Source of the DNA: Desulfobacterales bacterium
Lineage (GTDB): Bacteria > Desulfobacterota > Desulfobacteria > Desulfobacterales > JAUWMJ01
Length of the DNA stretch: 5,676 nucleotides
Assembly: GCA_030613225.1 (NCBI GenBank)
Contig: JAUWMJ010000233.1
Location: 1 to 5,676, forward strand
Direction of reading: 5' to 3'
Each line of letters opens with the position of its first letter. Positions within the stretch are counted from its first letter, which is position 1. Position numbers and translations under genes: made by a program. The notes under the pieces were generated by a model. That model was not told where the DNA came from and searched no databases. It was given only the letters and a program-made list of their open reading frames with translations. Below, piece after piece: positions 1 through 5,676 of this stretch.

Positions 1-322
1 TCCTTTATACCAGGGGCTACCTGATTTTGCAGGAATCGGGGCCTTAACTTTTCAAAAGCCGGATCTTGAGAAGTTTCCGTGTCTTGCTCTGGCCTATGAA
101 GCATGTGAAACAGGAAAGACCTTGCCTGCTGTACTAAATGCCGCCAATGAAGCGGCTGTAAATGCTTTTTTAAACCGACGTGTATCATTTGCAAAAATTT
201 ATGAAATAATAAGTGAAACAATGAACCGCCACAGGGTTGTCACAAATCCGACCCTTTCGGATATTATTGAAGCAGATCAGTGGGCGAGAAAGATAGCTGG
301 TGAGATGATAACCAGCTCATAG
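1..322 (+). CDS. dxr: 1-deoxy-D-xylulose 5-phosphate reductoisomerase, C-terminal part (5' truncated by window edge)
   Basis: Dxr (IspC) converts 1-deoxy-D-xylulose 5-phosphate to 2-C-methyl-D-erythritol 4-phosphate with NADPH and a divalent metal, the committed step of the MEP isoprenoid pathway in the cytosol. Only the last 106 codons are present; the first whole codon starts at position 2 and the stop is TAG at 320-322. The visible part reads IGALTFQKPDLEKFPCLALA, then NAANEAAVNAFL, which lines up with the E. coli Dxr tail ([20 protein letters not shown] and NAANEITVAAFL). This is the helical C-terminal domain; the NADPH-binding and catalytic domains lie outside the window. A TTG at 122 is an internal Leu codon, not a start. 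The last codons (AGC TCA TAG) fall in the first unit of a heptamer repeat array. rseP follows on the same strand after a 241-base gap, much wider than the usual tight dxr-rseP spacing. The identification is secure. Confidence 0.95.
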   Translation, partial: PLYQGLPDFAGIGALTFQKPDLEKFPCLALAYEACETGKTLPAVLNAANEAAVNAFLNRRVSFAKIYEIISETMNRHRVVTNPTLSDIIEADQWARKIAGEMITSS

Positions 323-341
323 CTTATAGCTCAAAGCTCAC
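314..341 (+). repeat. Four tandem heptamers, AGCTYAN type, overlapping the dxr stop
   Basis: Four consecutive 7-bp units are visible: AGCTCAT (314-320), AGCTTAT (321-327), AGCTCAA (328-334) and AGCTCAC (335-341). The first unit supplies the last two dxr sense codons and the T of the TAG stop. The array could be a replication-slippage product or the edge of a dispersed intergenic repeat. No function can be read from it directly. Confidence 0.75.
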
Positions 342-360
342 AGGGGAAAAGGATTTTATG

Positions 361-384
361 TCATTCCGGCGGAAGCGGGAATGA
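361..384. repeat. Short palindromic hairpin with GGAA loop in the dxr-rseP gap
   Basis: The arms TCATTCCGGC (361-370) and GCGGGAATGA (375-384) pair at 9 of 10 positions around the loop GGAA (371-374). No T-run follows, so it does not look like a classical intrinsic terminator. It resembles the TCATTCC-type palindromic repeats dispersed between genes in many bacterial genomes; that comparison is from general knowledge, not from a search. It could act as a 3' mRNA stabilising structure after dxr. The rest of the gap (385-553) shows no ORF and no convincing promoter. Confidence 0.7.
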
Positions 385-553
385 TGGCCATCTTTACGAC
401 ATTATTTAGGTGACAATAGAAATATTAGCACTTGTTTCGGGTTACGAGGTATAGATTTTTTCCGATTAAAACTCGCAATCCGTAAACATGCTGTAATCAC
501 CCAAAATATAACTTTTAAAAAACCGCATTGCGTGCAGCACTGAACGTTGTTGC

Positions 554-557
554 AGGA
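554..557 (+). promoter_or_regulatory. Ribosome binding site that decides the rseP start
   Basis: AGGA at 554-557 sits 6 bases before the ATG at 564. The longer reading from TTG at 528 has no comparable site and would add 12 residues ahead of the point where RseP homologues normally begin. Confidence 0.7.
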
Positions 558-563
558 TTAATC

Positions 564-1628
564 ATGACTACAAACTTATTTGCCTTTATAATTGTTCTGG
601 GCATCCGTATTTTTTTCCACGAACTGGGTCATTTTCTTGTCGCCAGGTTATTTGGTGTTGGTGTTGAGAAATTTTCATTGGGATTCGGGCCCAGAGTTTT
701 TGGAAAAAAAATCGGCATTACGGATTACCGCGTATCAGCCATTCCCCTTGGGGGATATGTCAAGATGGTGGGGGAAGAGCCTGATGCCAAAATTGATCCC
801 AAGGATATACCAATCTCTTTTACTCACAAGCATGTCTTTAAACGTATCTTAATTGTTGCAGCAGGACCATTTTTTAACTTTCTTCTTGCAGCTGTAATAT
901 TTTTTGTAATGTTTCAAATATACGGCATCTTTGTATTAAAGCCCTCTGTCGGTTCTGTTCTGGACGGAAAACCCGCACAAAAAGCCGGGCTTATGAAAGG
1001 AGATATGATTGTTGCTATTGATGGTGCTCGCGTTGAACAGTGGGAAGAGATGGCTCATCTAATTGCGTTAAGTGATGGCAGGCCAATTAAATTGACTGTG
1101 CGTCGCGAAGAATCTGAGTTTGATGTATCTATTGTACCTGAACTTAAAATCGACAAGATATTTGGCGCAGAGATAAAAAGCTATATCATTGGGATAGGAA
1201 GCGGAAGCGATGGCTTTGTAAAAAAACTGAATCTTTTTCAAGCCTTTTCAGAGAGCATAAGCGAGACATGGAAGTGGACAAAAAGAACTGTAACAGGTGT
1301 TGCCAGGTTGATTAAAGGTACAGAGTCTGTAAAAACCATAGGCGGTCCGATTCTGATTGCACAGATGGCAGGTCATTATGCAAAGCAAGGGGTAGCCAGC
1401 TTATCATTTTTTATTGCGATTATAAGCATAACCCTTGCTATAATCAATTTTATCCCGATACCTGTTCTGGACGGGGGGCATTTGCTTTTCTTCTTTATAG
1501 AAGCGGCAATAGGGCGTCCTGTAGGTGTAAAGGTGCGTGAAATGGCACAGCAGGCTGGAATGTTCATCCTTATCATGCTTATGATATTTGTTTTTTATAA
1601 TGATATCGCTCGTATATTTTTTAACTGA
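564..1628 (+). CDS. rseP: RIP metalloprotease RseP (site-2 protease, M50 family)
   Basis: RseP is a zinc intramembrane protease of the inner membrane. In E. coli it cuts the anti-sigma factor RseA after DegS and so releases sigma-E; it also clears remnant signal peptides. The substrate here is unknown. The product is 354 residues from ATG 564. The zinc motif HELGH is at residues 19-23 in TM1, followed by the membrane-associated stretch with PLGGYVKM (61-68) and by GPFFNF (101-106) at the start of TM2. One PDZ domain spans about 128-195 (GLMKGDMIVAIDG is its core). TM3 is about 278-298, the third zinc ligand is D303 in PIPVLDGGH, and TM4 is about 331-348. E. coli RseP has about 450 residues and two PDZ domains, so this is the shorter single-PDZ form common in other phyla. 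One oddity is Arg15 inside TM1 (GIRIFFHELGH), where the family usually has Leu or Val. It is downstream of dxr, as in many bacteria. Confidence 0.96.
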   Translation: MTTNLFAFIIVLGIRIFFHELGHFLVARLFGVGVEKFSLGFGPRVFGKKIGITDYRVSAIPLGGYVKMVGEEPDAKIDPKDIPISFTHKHVFKRILIVAAGPFFNFLLAAVIFFVMFQIYGIFVLKPSVGSVLDGKPAQKAGLMKGDMIVAIDGARVEQWEEMAHLIALSDGRPIKLTVRREESEFDVSIVPELKIDKIFGAEIKSYIIGIGSGSDGFVKKLNLFQAFSESISETWKWTKRTVTGVARLIKGTESVKTIGGPILIAQMAGHYAKQGVASLSFFIAIISITLAIINFIPIPVLDGGHLLFFFIEAAIGRPVGVKVREMAQQAGMFILIMLMIFVFYNDIARIFFN

Positions 1629-1636
1629 TAAAAAAG

Positions 1637-1679
1637 AAGTGACTAAAGTGAGCTAAAGTGACTAAAGTGAACTAAAGTT
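1637..1679 (+). repeat. Four CTAAAGT units with 9-10 bp period after rseP
   Basis: CTAAAGT begins at 1643, 1653, 1662 and 1672, giving spacings of 10, 9 and 10 bp. The linking hexamer AAGTGA occurs at 1637, 1646, 1656 and 1665, and once more at 1761 just before purL. The array starts 8 bases after the rseP stop. Its last three units form the left arm of the large palindrome at 1646-1757. The near-helical period would suit a phased protein-binding array, but slippage or a transposed repeat explains it equally well. Confidence 0.8.
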
Positions 1680-1757
1680 AAGGTATTCTATCTATTTTTA
1701 ATATGGTCGCGCGAAGCGCACCTGAACTTTAGTCACTTTAGGCATTTTAGCTCACTT
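1646..1757. repeat. 112-bp imperfect palindrome between rseP and purL (MITE- or REP-like)
   Basis: The left arm 1646-1679 (34 bases) and right arm 1725-1757 (33 bases) are reverse complements except for two mismatches and one extra base, by hand alignment. The right arm carries ACTTTAG at 1726 and 1735 and the variant ATTTTAG at 1744, mirroring three CTAAAGT units on the left. The 45-base centre holds a small GC-rich hairpin at its apex. Outside each arm, after a 3-base gap, is a copy of AAGTGA (1637-1642 and 1761-1766), which could be a duplicated target site or simply more repeat units. It contains no ORF of note. As RNA it would form a long A/U-rich stem between the two genes. It lacks a 3' T-run, so I do not call it an intrinsic terminator. 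A non-autonomous mobile element or a dispersed palindromic repeat is the most likely identity. Confidence 0.75.
1705..1722. other. GC-rich apical hairpin inside the palindrome
   Basis: GGT (1705-1707) pairs with ACC (1720-1722) and GCGC (1709-1712) with GCGC (1716-1719), leaving loop GAA and a bulged C at 1708. It is a sharp GC island in A/T-rich surroundings and sits roughly midway between the two long arms. Confidence 0.6.
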
Positions 1758-1766
1758 ATTAAGTGA
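1752..1766 (+). promoter_or_regulatory. Likely purL ribosome-binding site inside a 6-bp hairpin
   Basis: AAGTGA at 1761-1766 lies 5 bases before ATG 1772 and is one base off the Shine-Dalgarno core AGGTGA. It is the best site available, though weak. It pairs perfectly with TCACTT at 1752-1757 around the loop ATT. The same TCACTT also pairs with the far left arm (AAGTGA at 1646-1651), so the two structures exclude each other. GTG 1763 lies within this site, which argues against it as the start. Confidence 0.45.
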
Positions 1767-1771
1767 AGATT

Positions 1772-4768
1772 ATGCCCCACAGACTTGAAATAGCACTTAA
1801 ACCCGGACTTTTTGATGCAGAAGGTGAATCGATTCGCCGGAAAGCCAAAGACTATTTTGGACTTGAGTTTGATGCGGTTCGTACTATCAGTGTTGTCACC
1901 ATTGATATAAATCTTTCCGCTGATCAGCTCAAAGCCATACAGCATGAAATTTTTACAAATCCGGTAACCGAAGTTTCATCTTTTGAGCCCCTTGATATTG
2001 ATTTTGACTGGACCATATGGGTCGGGTACAGACCCGGAGTAAGGGATAATCCAGGGAGTACGGCTGTGGAGGCAATTGAGGATATTCTGGGAATAAAGCT
2101 TGATAAAGAAGAAGCGGTCTATACGTCCAGGCGATATTGTGTCAAGGGAAGTGGCCTCACCGCCAAAGACGCAGATAAAATTGCCGGTGAACTTTTAGCA
2201 AATAACATAATCCAGCAGACAAAAATATTTTCAAAGGACGGATGGAACCCTAAAGCAGGTATCGGTTATATAATACCTAAAGTCAAACTCGATCACACGC
2301 CCACGGTTGTTTCGATTCCCATTGACAGCGACGCCTCCCTTCAAAAGATTAGTGATGAGCGGAACCTTGCTTTAAACCCGAATGATATTCCAACAATAAG
2401 GGCCTATTTTCTGGACAAAGATGTCCGGGCTGCAAGGAAAAAGGTAGGCCTGTCAGACCCTAGCGATATAGAACTTGAATATATTTCCCAGGCAAGAAGC
2501 GACCACTGCAACCACAATACATTCAGAGGATTCTTTAACTATCTGGACCTTGAAACCGGAAAGAAAGAAATTATAGATAATCTTTTCAAAACCTGTATTG
2601 AGTCTCCAACACTTAAATTAAAAGAGAAAAAAGACTGGGTAGTCTCGGTATTATGGGATAACGCAGGTGTCGGGAGATTTGACAGGGAAAATTATTACGT
2701 CATTACAGGAGAGACCCATAATTCTCCGTCCAACATGGAAGCTTATGGCGGAGCTATCACAGGTATTGTAGGAGTTTATCGTGATCCTCTGGGTACTGGA
2801 AAGGGCTCGAAACTTGTAATGGGCAGTTTTGGTTATTGTGTCGGCCCAAGAGATTATAGCGGCGGTCTTAAACCGCGTCTTCATCCAAGACGCCTGCTTG
2901 ACGGGGTTATAGAAGGGGTGCGTGACGGCGGTAATAAAAGCGGCATACCAACAACCTTCGGGCAGGTTCTTTTTCATTCGGGTTACCTGGGAAAATGTCT
3001 GGTCTTTGTTACCGCTGTTGGAATAATGCCGTCACAGGTCAAAGGAGAACCTGCTGAAAAGAAGAAAACATCGCCAGGTGAGCTGATTATTATGTGCGGG
3101 GGCAGGGTAGGCAAGGACGGAATCCACGGAGTAACAGCCTCATCAGAAACCTTTTCAGAGAATACACCGGCAGGTCATGTTCAGATCGGTGATCCGTACA
3201 CCCAGAAAAAAATGCACGATTTTCTACTGGAAGTACGGGATGAGGGCTTAATAAGCTTTATTACCGATAATGGTGGCGGAGGGCTATCGTCATCCATAGG
3301 TGAATCGGCAATATTTTCAGGCGGATGCGAGGTTGAGCTTGAAAAGGTTCCATTAAAATATGAAGGACTTGATCAGTGGGAGATCTGGATTTCCGAATCC
3401 CAGGAACGTATGACTGTAGCAGTAAAGCCACAGGATATAGATCGATTCCTTGAACTTTCGAAAAAGCATGCGGTTGAAAGCACGGTTATAGGCAAATATA
3501 CGGATTCGGGAAAACTTCATATTAAATACTGTGGCAAAACATGCGCTTATGTAGATATAGATCTGCTCGAATCAGGTTTTCCCCAGTGGAAGTTTGATGC
3601 CAAGTGGCAGCCTCCTGAAAAACGAGGTTTGTTTGAACCGGTGCTGGGAGAACCTGCCGACTATGAGAGTCTGCTGAAAGATCTTCTTTCACGTGCAAAT
3701 ATATCTTCAAAGGAGTGGATTTACCGGCAGTATGACCATGAAGTTCAGGGGTCAAGCGTGATTAAACCTCTTGTGGGAGAAGGACGTGATGTAAACACTG
3801 ATGCAGCGGTTATTCGCCCCATTCTCGATTCTAAAAAAGGCCTTGCACTTGCTCAGGCACTTTTGCCAAGCTTTTCAGCAATAGACGCAGGTCATATGAC
3901 AGGTTGCACTATTGATGAGGCTGTGCGCAGGATTATTGCCGTGGGAGGGGATTTAGAACATATAGGCGGTGTGGATAATTTCTGCTGGCCGAATATAAAA
4001 TATAATCATAAAGATAATCCGGACGGGAAATTCAAGGCAGCCCAGCTTGTAAGGTCATGCATGGCACTGCGGGATACATGCCTTGCATATGAAATACCAC
4101 TTCTTTCAGGAAAGGACAGCATGTACGTTGATGGCCACCTTCCAGGCCGATACGGACAAACCCATAAAGTTTCCGCCCTTGAGACACTACAGTTTTCGTC
4201 AATATCAGTAATCAAGGACATAAAAAAATGCGTTACCATGGACAGTAAGGTGCCGGGGGATCTTGTCTATATCCTGGGAATAACAGGCAATGAGCTTGGC
4301 GGATCCGAATATTACGAGCACCTGGGATATACCGGTCTTAATGTTCCAAAGGTAAAGCCAGAACAATTTAAAAAATTATACAAAGCGCTCGCCCAGGCAA
4401 TAAACGAAGAACTTGTTGCATCTGCCCACGGTATATATCGCGGGGGGTTATGTGTTCATCTTGCAATGGTTGCCATGGGAGGTAATCTTGGAATGCACAT
4501 AGACCTTGCCGGTGTGCCTGTAGAAAATGTTGATCGAAATGACACGATTTTGTTTTCAGAGTCAGCCGGGAGATTTATCGTTACCATCGATCCTGAAAAC
4601 CGTGAGTCCTTTGAAAATATTTTAAAAGGGCATATATGCGCCTGTATAGGTACCGTAACCGAAAAACAGGATATTATTCTTAACGGGCTTGATGGTAAAG
4701 CCCTTATTAATATTCCGGTTAAAGATCTTAAAGCTGCCTGGAAGAAGCCGTTTGGGGATTTGCTTTAG
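1772..4768 (+). CDS. purL: Phosphoribosylformylglycinamidine synthase, PurS-fused large subunit (PurSL type)
   Basis: This is the synthetase subunit of FGAM synthase: it turns FGAR, ATP and ammonia (delivered by PurQ) into FGAM, step four of cytosolic de novo purine synthesis. From ATG 1772 the product has 998 residues, against about 740 for B. subtilis PurL and about 1295 for the single-chain E. coli enzyme. Two PurS-like domains open the protein, about 4-71 (LKPGLFDAEG at 9-18) and 81-153 (YRPGVRDNPG at 86-95). A linker domain follows, then SQARSDHCNHNTF (239-251) with the family's conserved His-Cys pair (H245, C246). The first AIRS-like half holds GETHNSPS (313-320), YGGAITGIVGVYRDP (325-339), QIGDPY (471-476), DNGGGGL (499-505) and SESQERM (541-547). 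The second half holds LSGKDSM (778-784), HGIYRGGL (886-893) and FSESAGRF (928-935). It stops before any glutaminase domain, which is purQ downstream. GTG 1763 would add only three residues and overlaps the probable RBS. Confidence 0.96.
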   Translation: MPHRLEIALKPGLFDAEGESIRRKAKDYFGLEFDAVRTISVVTIDINLSADQLKAIQHEIFTNPVTEVSSFEPLDIDFDWTIWVGYRPGVRDNPGSTAVEAIEDILGIKLDKEEAVYTSRRYCVKGSGLTAKDADKIAGELLANNIIQQTKIFSKDGWNPKAGIGYIIPKVKLDHTPTVVSIPIDSDASLQKISDERNLALNPNDIPTIRAYFLDKDVRAARKKVGLSDPSDIELEYISQARSDHCNHNTFRGFFNYLDLETGKKEIIDNLFKTCIESPTLKLKEKKDWVVSVLWDNAGVGRFDRENYYVITGETHNSPSNMEAYGGAITGIVGVYRDPLGTGKGSKLVMGSFGYCVGPRDYSGGLKPRLHPRRLLDGVIEGVRDGGNKSGIPTTFGQVLFHSGYLGKCLVFVTAVGIMPSQVKGEPAEKKKTSPGELIIMCGGRVGKDGIHGVTASSETFSENTPAGHVQIGDPYTQKKMHDFLLEVRDEGLISFITDNGGGGLSSSIGESAIFSGGCEVELEKVPLKYEGLDQWEIWISESQERMTVAVKPQDIDRFLELSKKHAVESTVIGKYTDSGKLHIKYCGKTCAYVDIDLLESGFPQWKFDAKWQPPEKRGLFEPVLGEPADYESLLKDLLSRANISSKEWIYRQYDHEVQGSSVIKPLVGEGRDVNTDAAVIRPILDSKKGLALAQALLPSFSAIDAGHMTGCTIDEAVRRIIAVGGDLEHIGGVDNFCWPNIKYNHKDNPDGKFKAAQLVRSCMALRDTCLAYEIPLLSGKDSMYVDGHLPGRYGQTHKVSALETLQFSSISVIKDIKKCVTMDSKVPGDLVYILGITGNELGGSEYYEHLGYTGLNVPKVKPEQFKKLYKALAQAINEELVASAHGIYRGGLCVHLAMVAMGGNLGMHIDLAGVPVENVDRNDTILFSESAGRFIVTIDPENRESFENILKGHICACIGTVTEKQDIILNGLDGKALINIPVKDLKAAWKKPFGDLL

Positions 4769-4772
4769 TAGC

Positions 4773-4799
4773 CACAGACACACACAGACGGACACAGAC
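4773..4799 (+). repeat. Three CACAGAC units with exact 10-bp period after purL
   Basis: CACAGAC occurs at 4773-4779, 4783-4789 and 4793-4799, separated by ACA and GGA. The array starts 5 bases after the purL stop and runs directly into the inverted repeat at 4801. Short arrays also lie at the dxr stop and just after the rseP stop, but with different unit sequences. Confidence 0.75.
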
Positions 4800-4800
4800 T

Positions 4801-4829
4801 ATTTTGCCTGCCGACTCGGCAGACAAAAT
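4801..4829. repeat. 14-bp-arm inverted repeat in the purL-purQ gap
   Basis: ATTTTGCCTGCCGA (4801-4814) and TCGGCAGACAAAAT (4816-4829) are reverse complements at 13 of 14 positions, centred on C4815. In RNA the loop would open to at least ACT over a CCG/CGG closing stem. The A/T-rich base with GC-rich top looks terminator-like in both directions, but the T-run is only TTTT/AAAA. A transcript break here would separate purL from purQ, whose products are needed together, so partial attenuation or a dispersed repeat is as likely. Confidence 0.65.
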
Positions 4830-4832
4830 GGT

Positions 4833-4861
4833 GCAGGCCCTCCAGAGGCGGATAAACCTGC
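4833..4861. other. Second, interrupted stem-loop before purQ
   Basis: GCAGG (4833-4837) pairs with CCTGC (4857-4861), and inside it CCTC (4839-4842) pairs with GAGG (4845-4848) around a two-base gap, so the inner stem must fray. It may be part of the same dispersed element as the preceding inverted repeat. The remainder to 4922 is A/T-rich with no clear promoter. Confidence 0.4.
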
Positions 4862-4922
4862 GGCGCGGAGTACACATAATTAGATATTCAATCATGCTGA
4901 ACATGCTTAAATAAAGATTATT

Positions 4923-5676
4923 ATGAAACATTATAATACTGTAAACGTCCTCGTTCTCACCGGCTACGGTCTTAACTGCGACAATGAGACTGCCTATGCG
5001 TTTGAGCTTGCCGGTGCACAGGTGACAAGAGTCCATATCAATTCTCTTATTGACGGATCCGTGGTTCTTGATGATTTTAAAATCATGGTATTCGGGGGCG
5101 GATTTTCCTGGGGGGACGATCACGGCGCAGGTGTTATCCAGGCTGTTCGCATGAAAACAAATATAGGAGAAAGCATCCTTGAATTTATAGAAAAAGGAAA
5201 CCTTGTACTGGGAATTTGCAATGGATTTCAGACCCTTGTAAACCTTGGGCTTTTGCCTGGATTAGATAACGACTACAAAAAGAGAACCGTGGCGGTCACC
5301 TTTAACGACTGCGGTAATTTCAGAAATGACTGGGTATATTTAAAGGTCAATCCTGACTCTGCCTGCATTTTTACATCAGGACTGGATAAGTTGGAATTTC
5401 CTGTACGACATGGTGAAGGAAAATTTTATTCAGATGACTCGACTATTAAACGCCTTATAAACAGCAACCAGGTCGCTGTCCAGTATGCCATGCCCGACGG
5501 CAGACCGGCAGAAGGTAAATTCCCTTTTAACCCCAATGGATCTTTAAACGATATCGCAGGAATATGCGATCCTTCAGGCCGGATTTTCGGTCTTATGCCC
5601 CACCCTGAAGCCTACAATCATTTTACCAACCATCCTGACTGGACGCGCAATAAAGAAAAAGCAAAGCGCAGAAAAG
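4923..5676 (+). CDS. purQ: Phosphoribosylformylglycinamidine synthase glutaminase subunit PurQ (3' truncated by window edge)
   Basis: PurQ is the class I glutamine amidotransferase subunit of FGAM synthase; it hydrolyses glutamine and passes ammonia to PurL. The frame is open from ATG 4923 to the last base, giving 251 codons without a stop, so the C-terminus is missing, probably by only a few residues. The protein opens with VLVLTGYGLNCDNE (9-22), the usual PurQ N-terminal strand and GxNCDxE motif. FGGGFSWGDD (57-66) is the oxyanion-side loop. GICNGFQ (97-103) carries the nucleophile C99, and MPHPEAY (225-231) carries the remaining triad residues H227 and E229. All catalytic residues are therefore present. 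The only in-frame ATG near the homology start is 4923, with TAA in frame at 4908-4910. The RBS is poor, at best AAAGA at 4913-4917. It lies 154 bases after purL on the same strand, the expected partner, though the gap holds repeats and stem-loops. Confidence 0.95.
   Translation, partial: MKHYNTVNVLVLTGYGLNCDNETAYAFELAGAQVTRVHINSLIDGSVVLDDFKIMVFGGGFSWGDDHGAGVIQAVRMKTNIGESILEFIEKGNLVLGICNGFQTLVNLGLLPGLDNDYKKRTVAVTFNDCGNFRNDWVYLKVNPDSACIFTSGLDKLEFPVRHGEGKFYSDDSTIKRLINSNQVAVQYAMPDGRPAEGKFPFNPNGSLNDIAGICDPSGRIFGLMPHPEAYNHFTNHPDWTRNKEKAKRRK

Noticed and set aside
408..413. Strong Shine-Dalgarno-like AGGTGA in the dxr-rseP gap
   Set aside because: No start codon lies at a suitable distance and no open frame follows.
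425..455. Possible promoter ahead of rseP (TTAGCA or TTGTTT with TATAGA)
   Set aside because: The pairs have 4/6 or weaker matches and spacers of 19 or 12 bases, no better than expected by chance in A/T-rich sequence.
528..563. TTG at 528 as the rseP start, adding 12 residues
   Set aside because: ATG 564 has AGGA 6 bases upstream and matches where RseP proteins normally begin; the extension has no good RBS.
1643..1741. CRISPR-like array from the repeated CTAAAGT units
   Set aside because: Units are 7-10 bp with almost no spacers, and the second set is inverted; there are no cas genes.
1763..1771. GTG 1763 as the purL start
   Set aside because: It adds only three residues, lies inside the probable RBS and has no clear RBS of its own; ATG 1772 is preferred, though the difference is minor.
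4801..4829. Intrinsic terminator of purL
   Set aside because: The stem is good but there is no long T-run after it, and purQ is the expected co-transcribed partner; listed as an inverted repeat instead.
4728..5123. 131-codon open frame on the minus strand over the purL-purQ gap
   Set aside because: It overlaps the clearly conserved start of purQ and the end of purL antisense, and its translation shows no recognisable domain.

Overview
The window is a stretch of bacterial chromosome holding housekeeping genes, all on the + strand: the 3' end of dxr, a complete rseP (site-2 protease), a complete large purL of the PurS-fused type, and the 5' part of purQ, which runs off the right edge. The dxr-rseP adjacency, the single-PDZ RseP and the ~1000-residue PurL followed by a separate PurQ best fit a Desulfobacterota (former Deltaproteobacteria) genome, possibly a Desulfobacterales sulfate reducer. 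That placement is an inference from protein style and gene order; no search was run. Base composition is moderate and codon use looks even across the genes. I see no phage, IS transposase, tRNA, rRNA or CRISPR array.

Layout: 1-322 is the C-terminal 106 codons of dxr (MEP isoprenoid pathway). 323-563 is a non-coding gap with a heptamer repeat array that begins inside the dxr stop region, then a short GGAA-loop hairpin. 564-1628 is rseP. 1629-1771 is a gap filled almost entirely by a repeat-built, 112-bp imperfect palindrome that ends 14 bases before the purL ATG. 1772-4768 is purL. 4769-4922 is a gap with a 10-bp-period repeat and two stem-loops. 4923-5676 is purQ, open to the edge.

Functionally there are two pairs. 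Dxr makes MEP for isoprenoids, including the undecaprenyl carrier lipid, and RseP is an envelope-stress intramembrane protease; the two are often neighbours. PurL (carrying its own two PurS-like domains) and PurQ together form FGAM synthase, the fourth step of de novo purine synthesis: PurQ releases ammonia from glutamine and PurL uses it with ATP to convert FGAR to FGAM.

The coding content is ordinary. The unusual signal is between the genes. Each of the three gaps has the same order: stop codon, a short-unit tandem array (7 bp x4, 9-10 bp x4, 10 bp x3), then an inverted repeat. The rseP-purL element is the most striking because its right arm can also pair with the likely purL ribosome-binding site. 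No new defence or metabolic system is evident.
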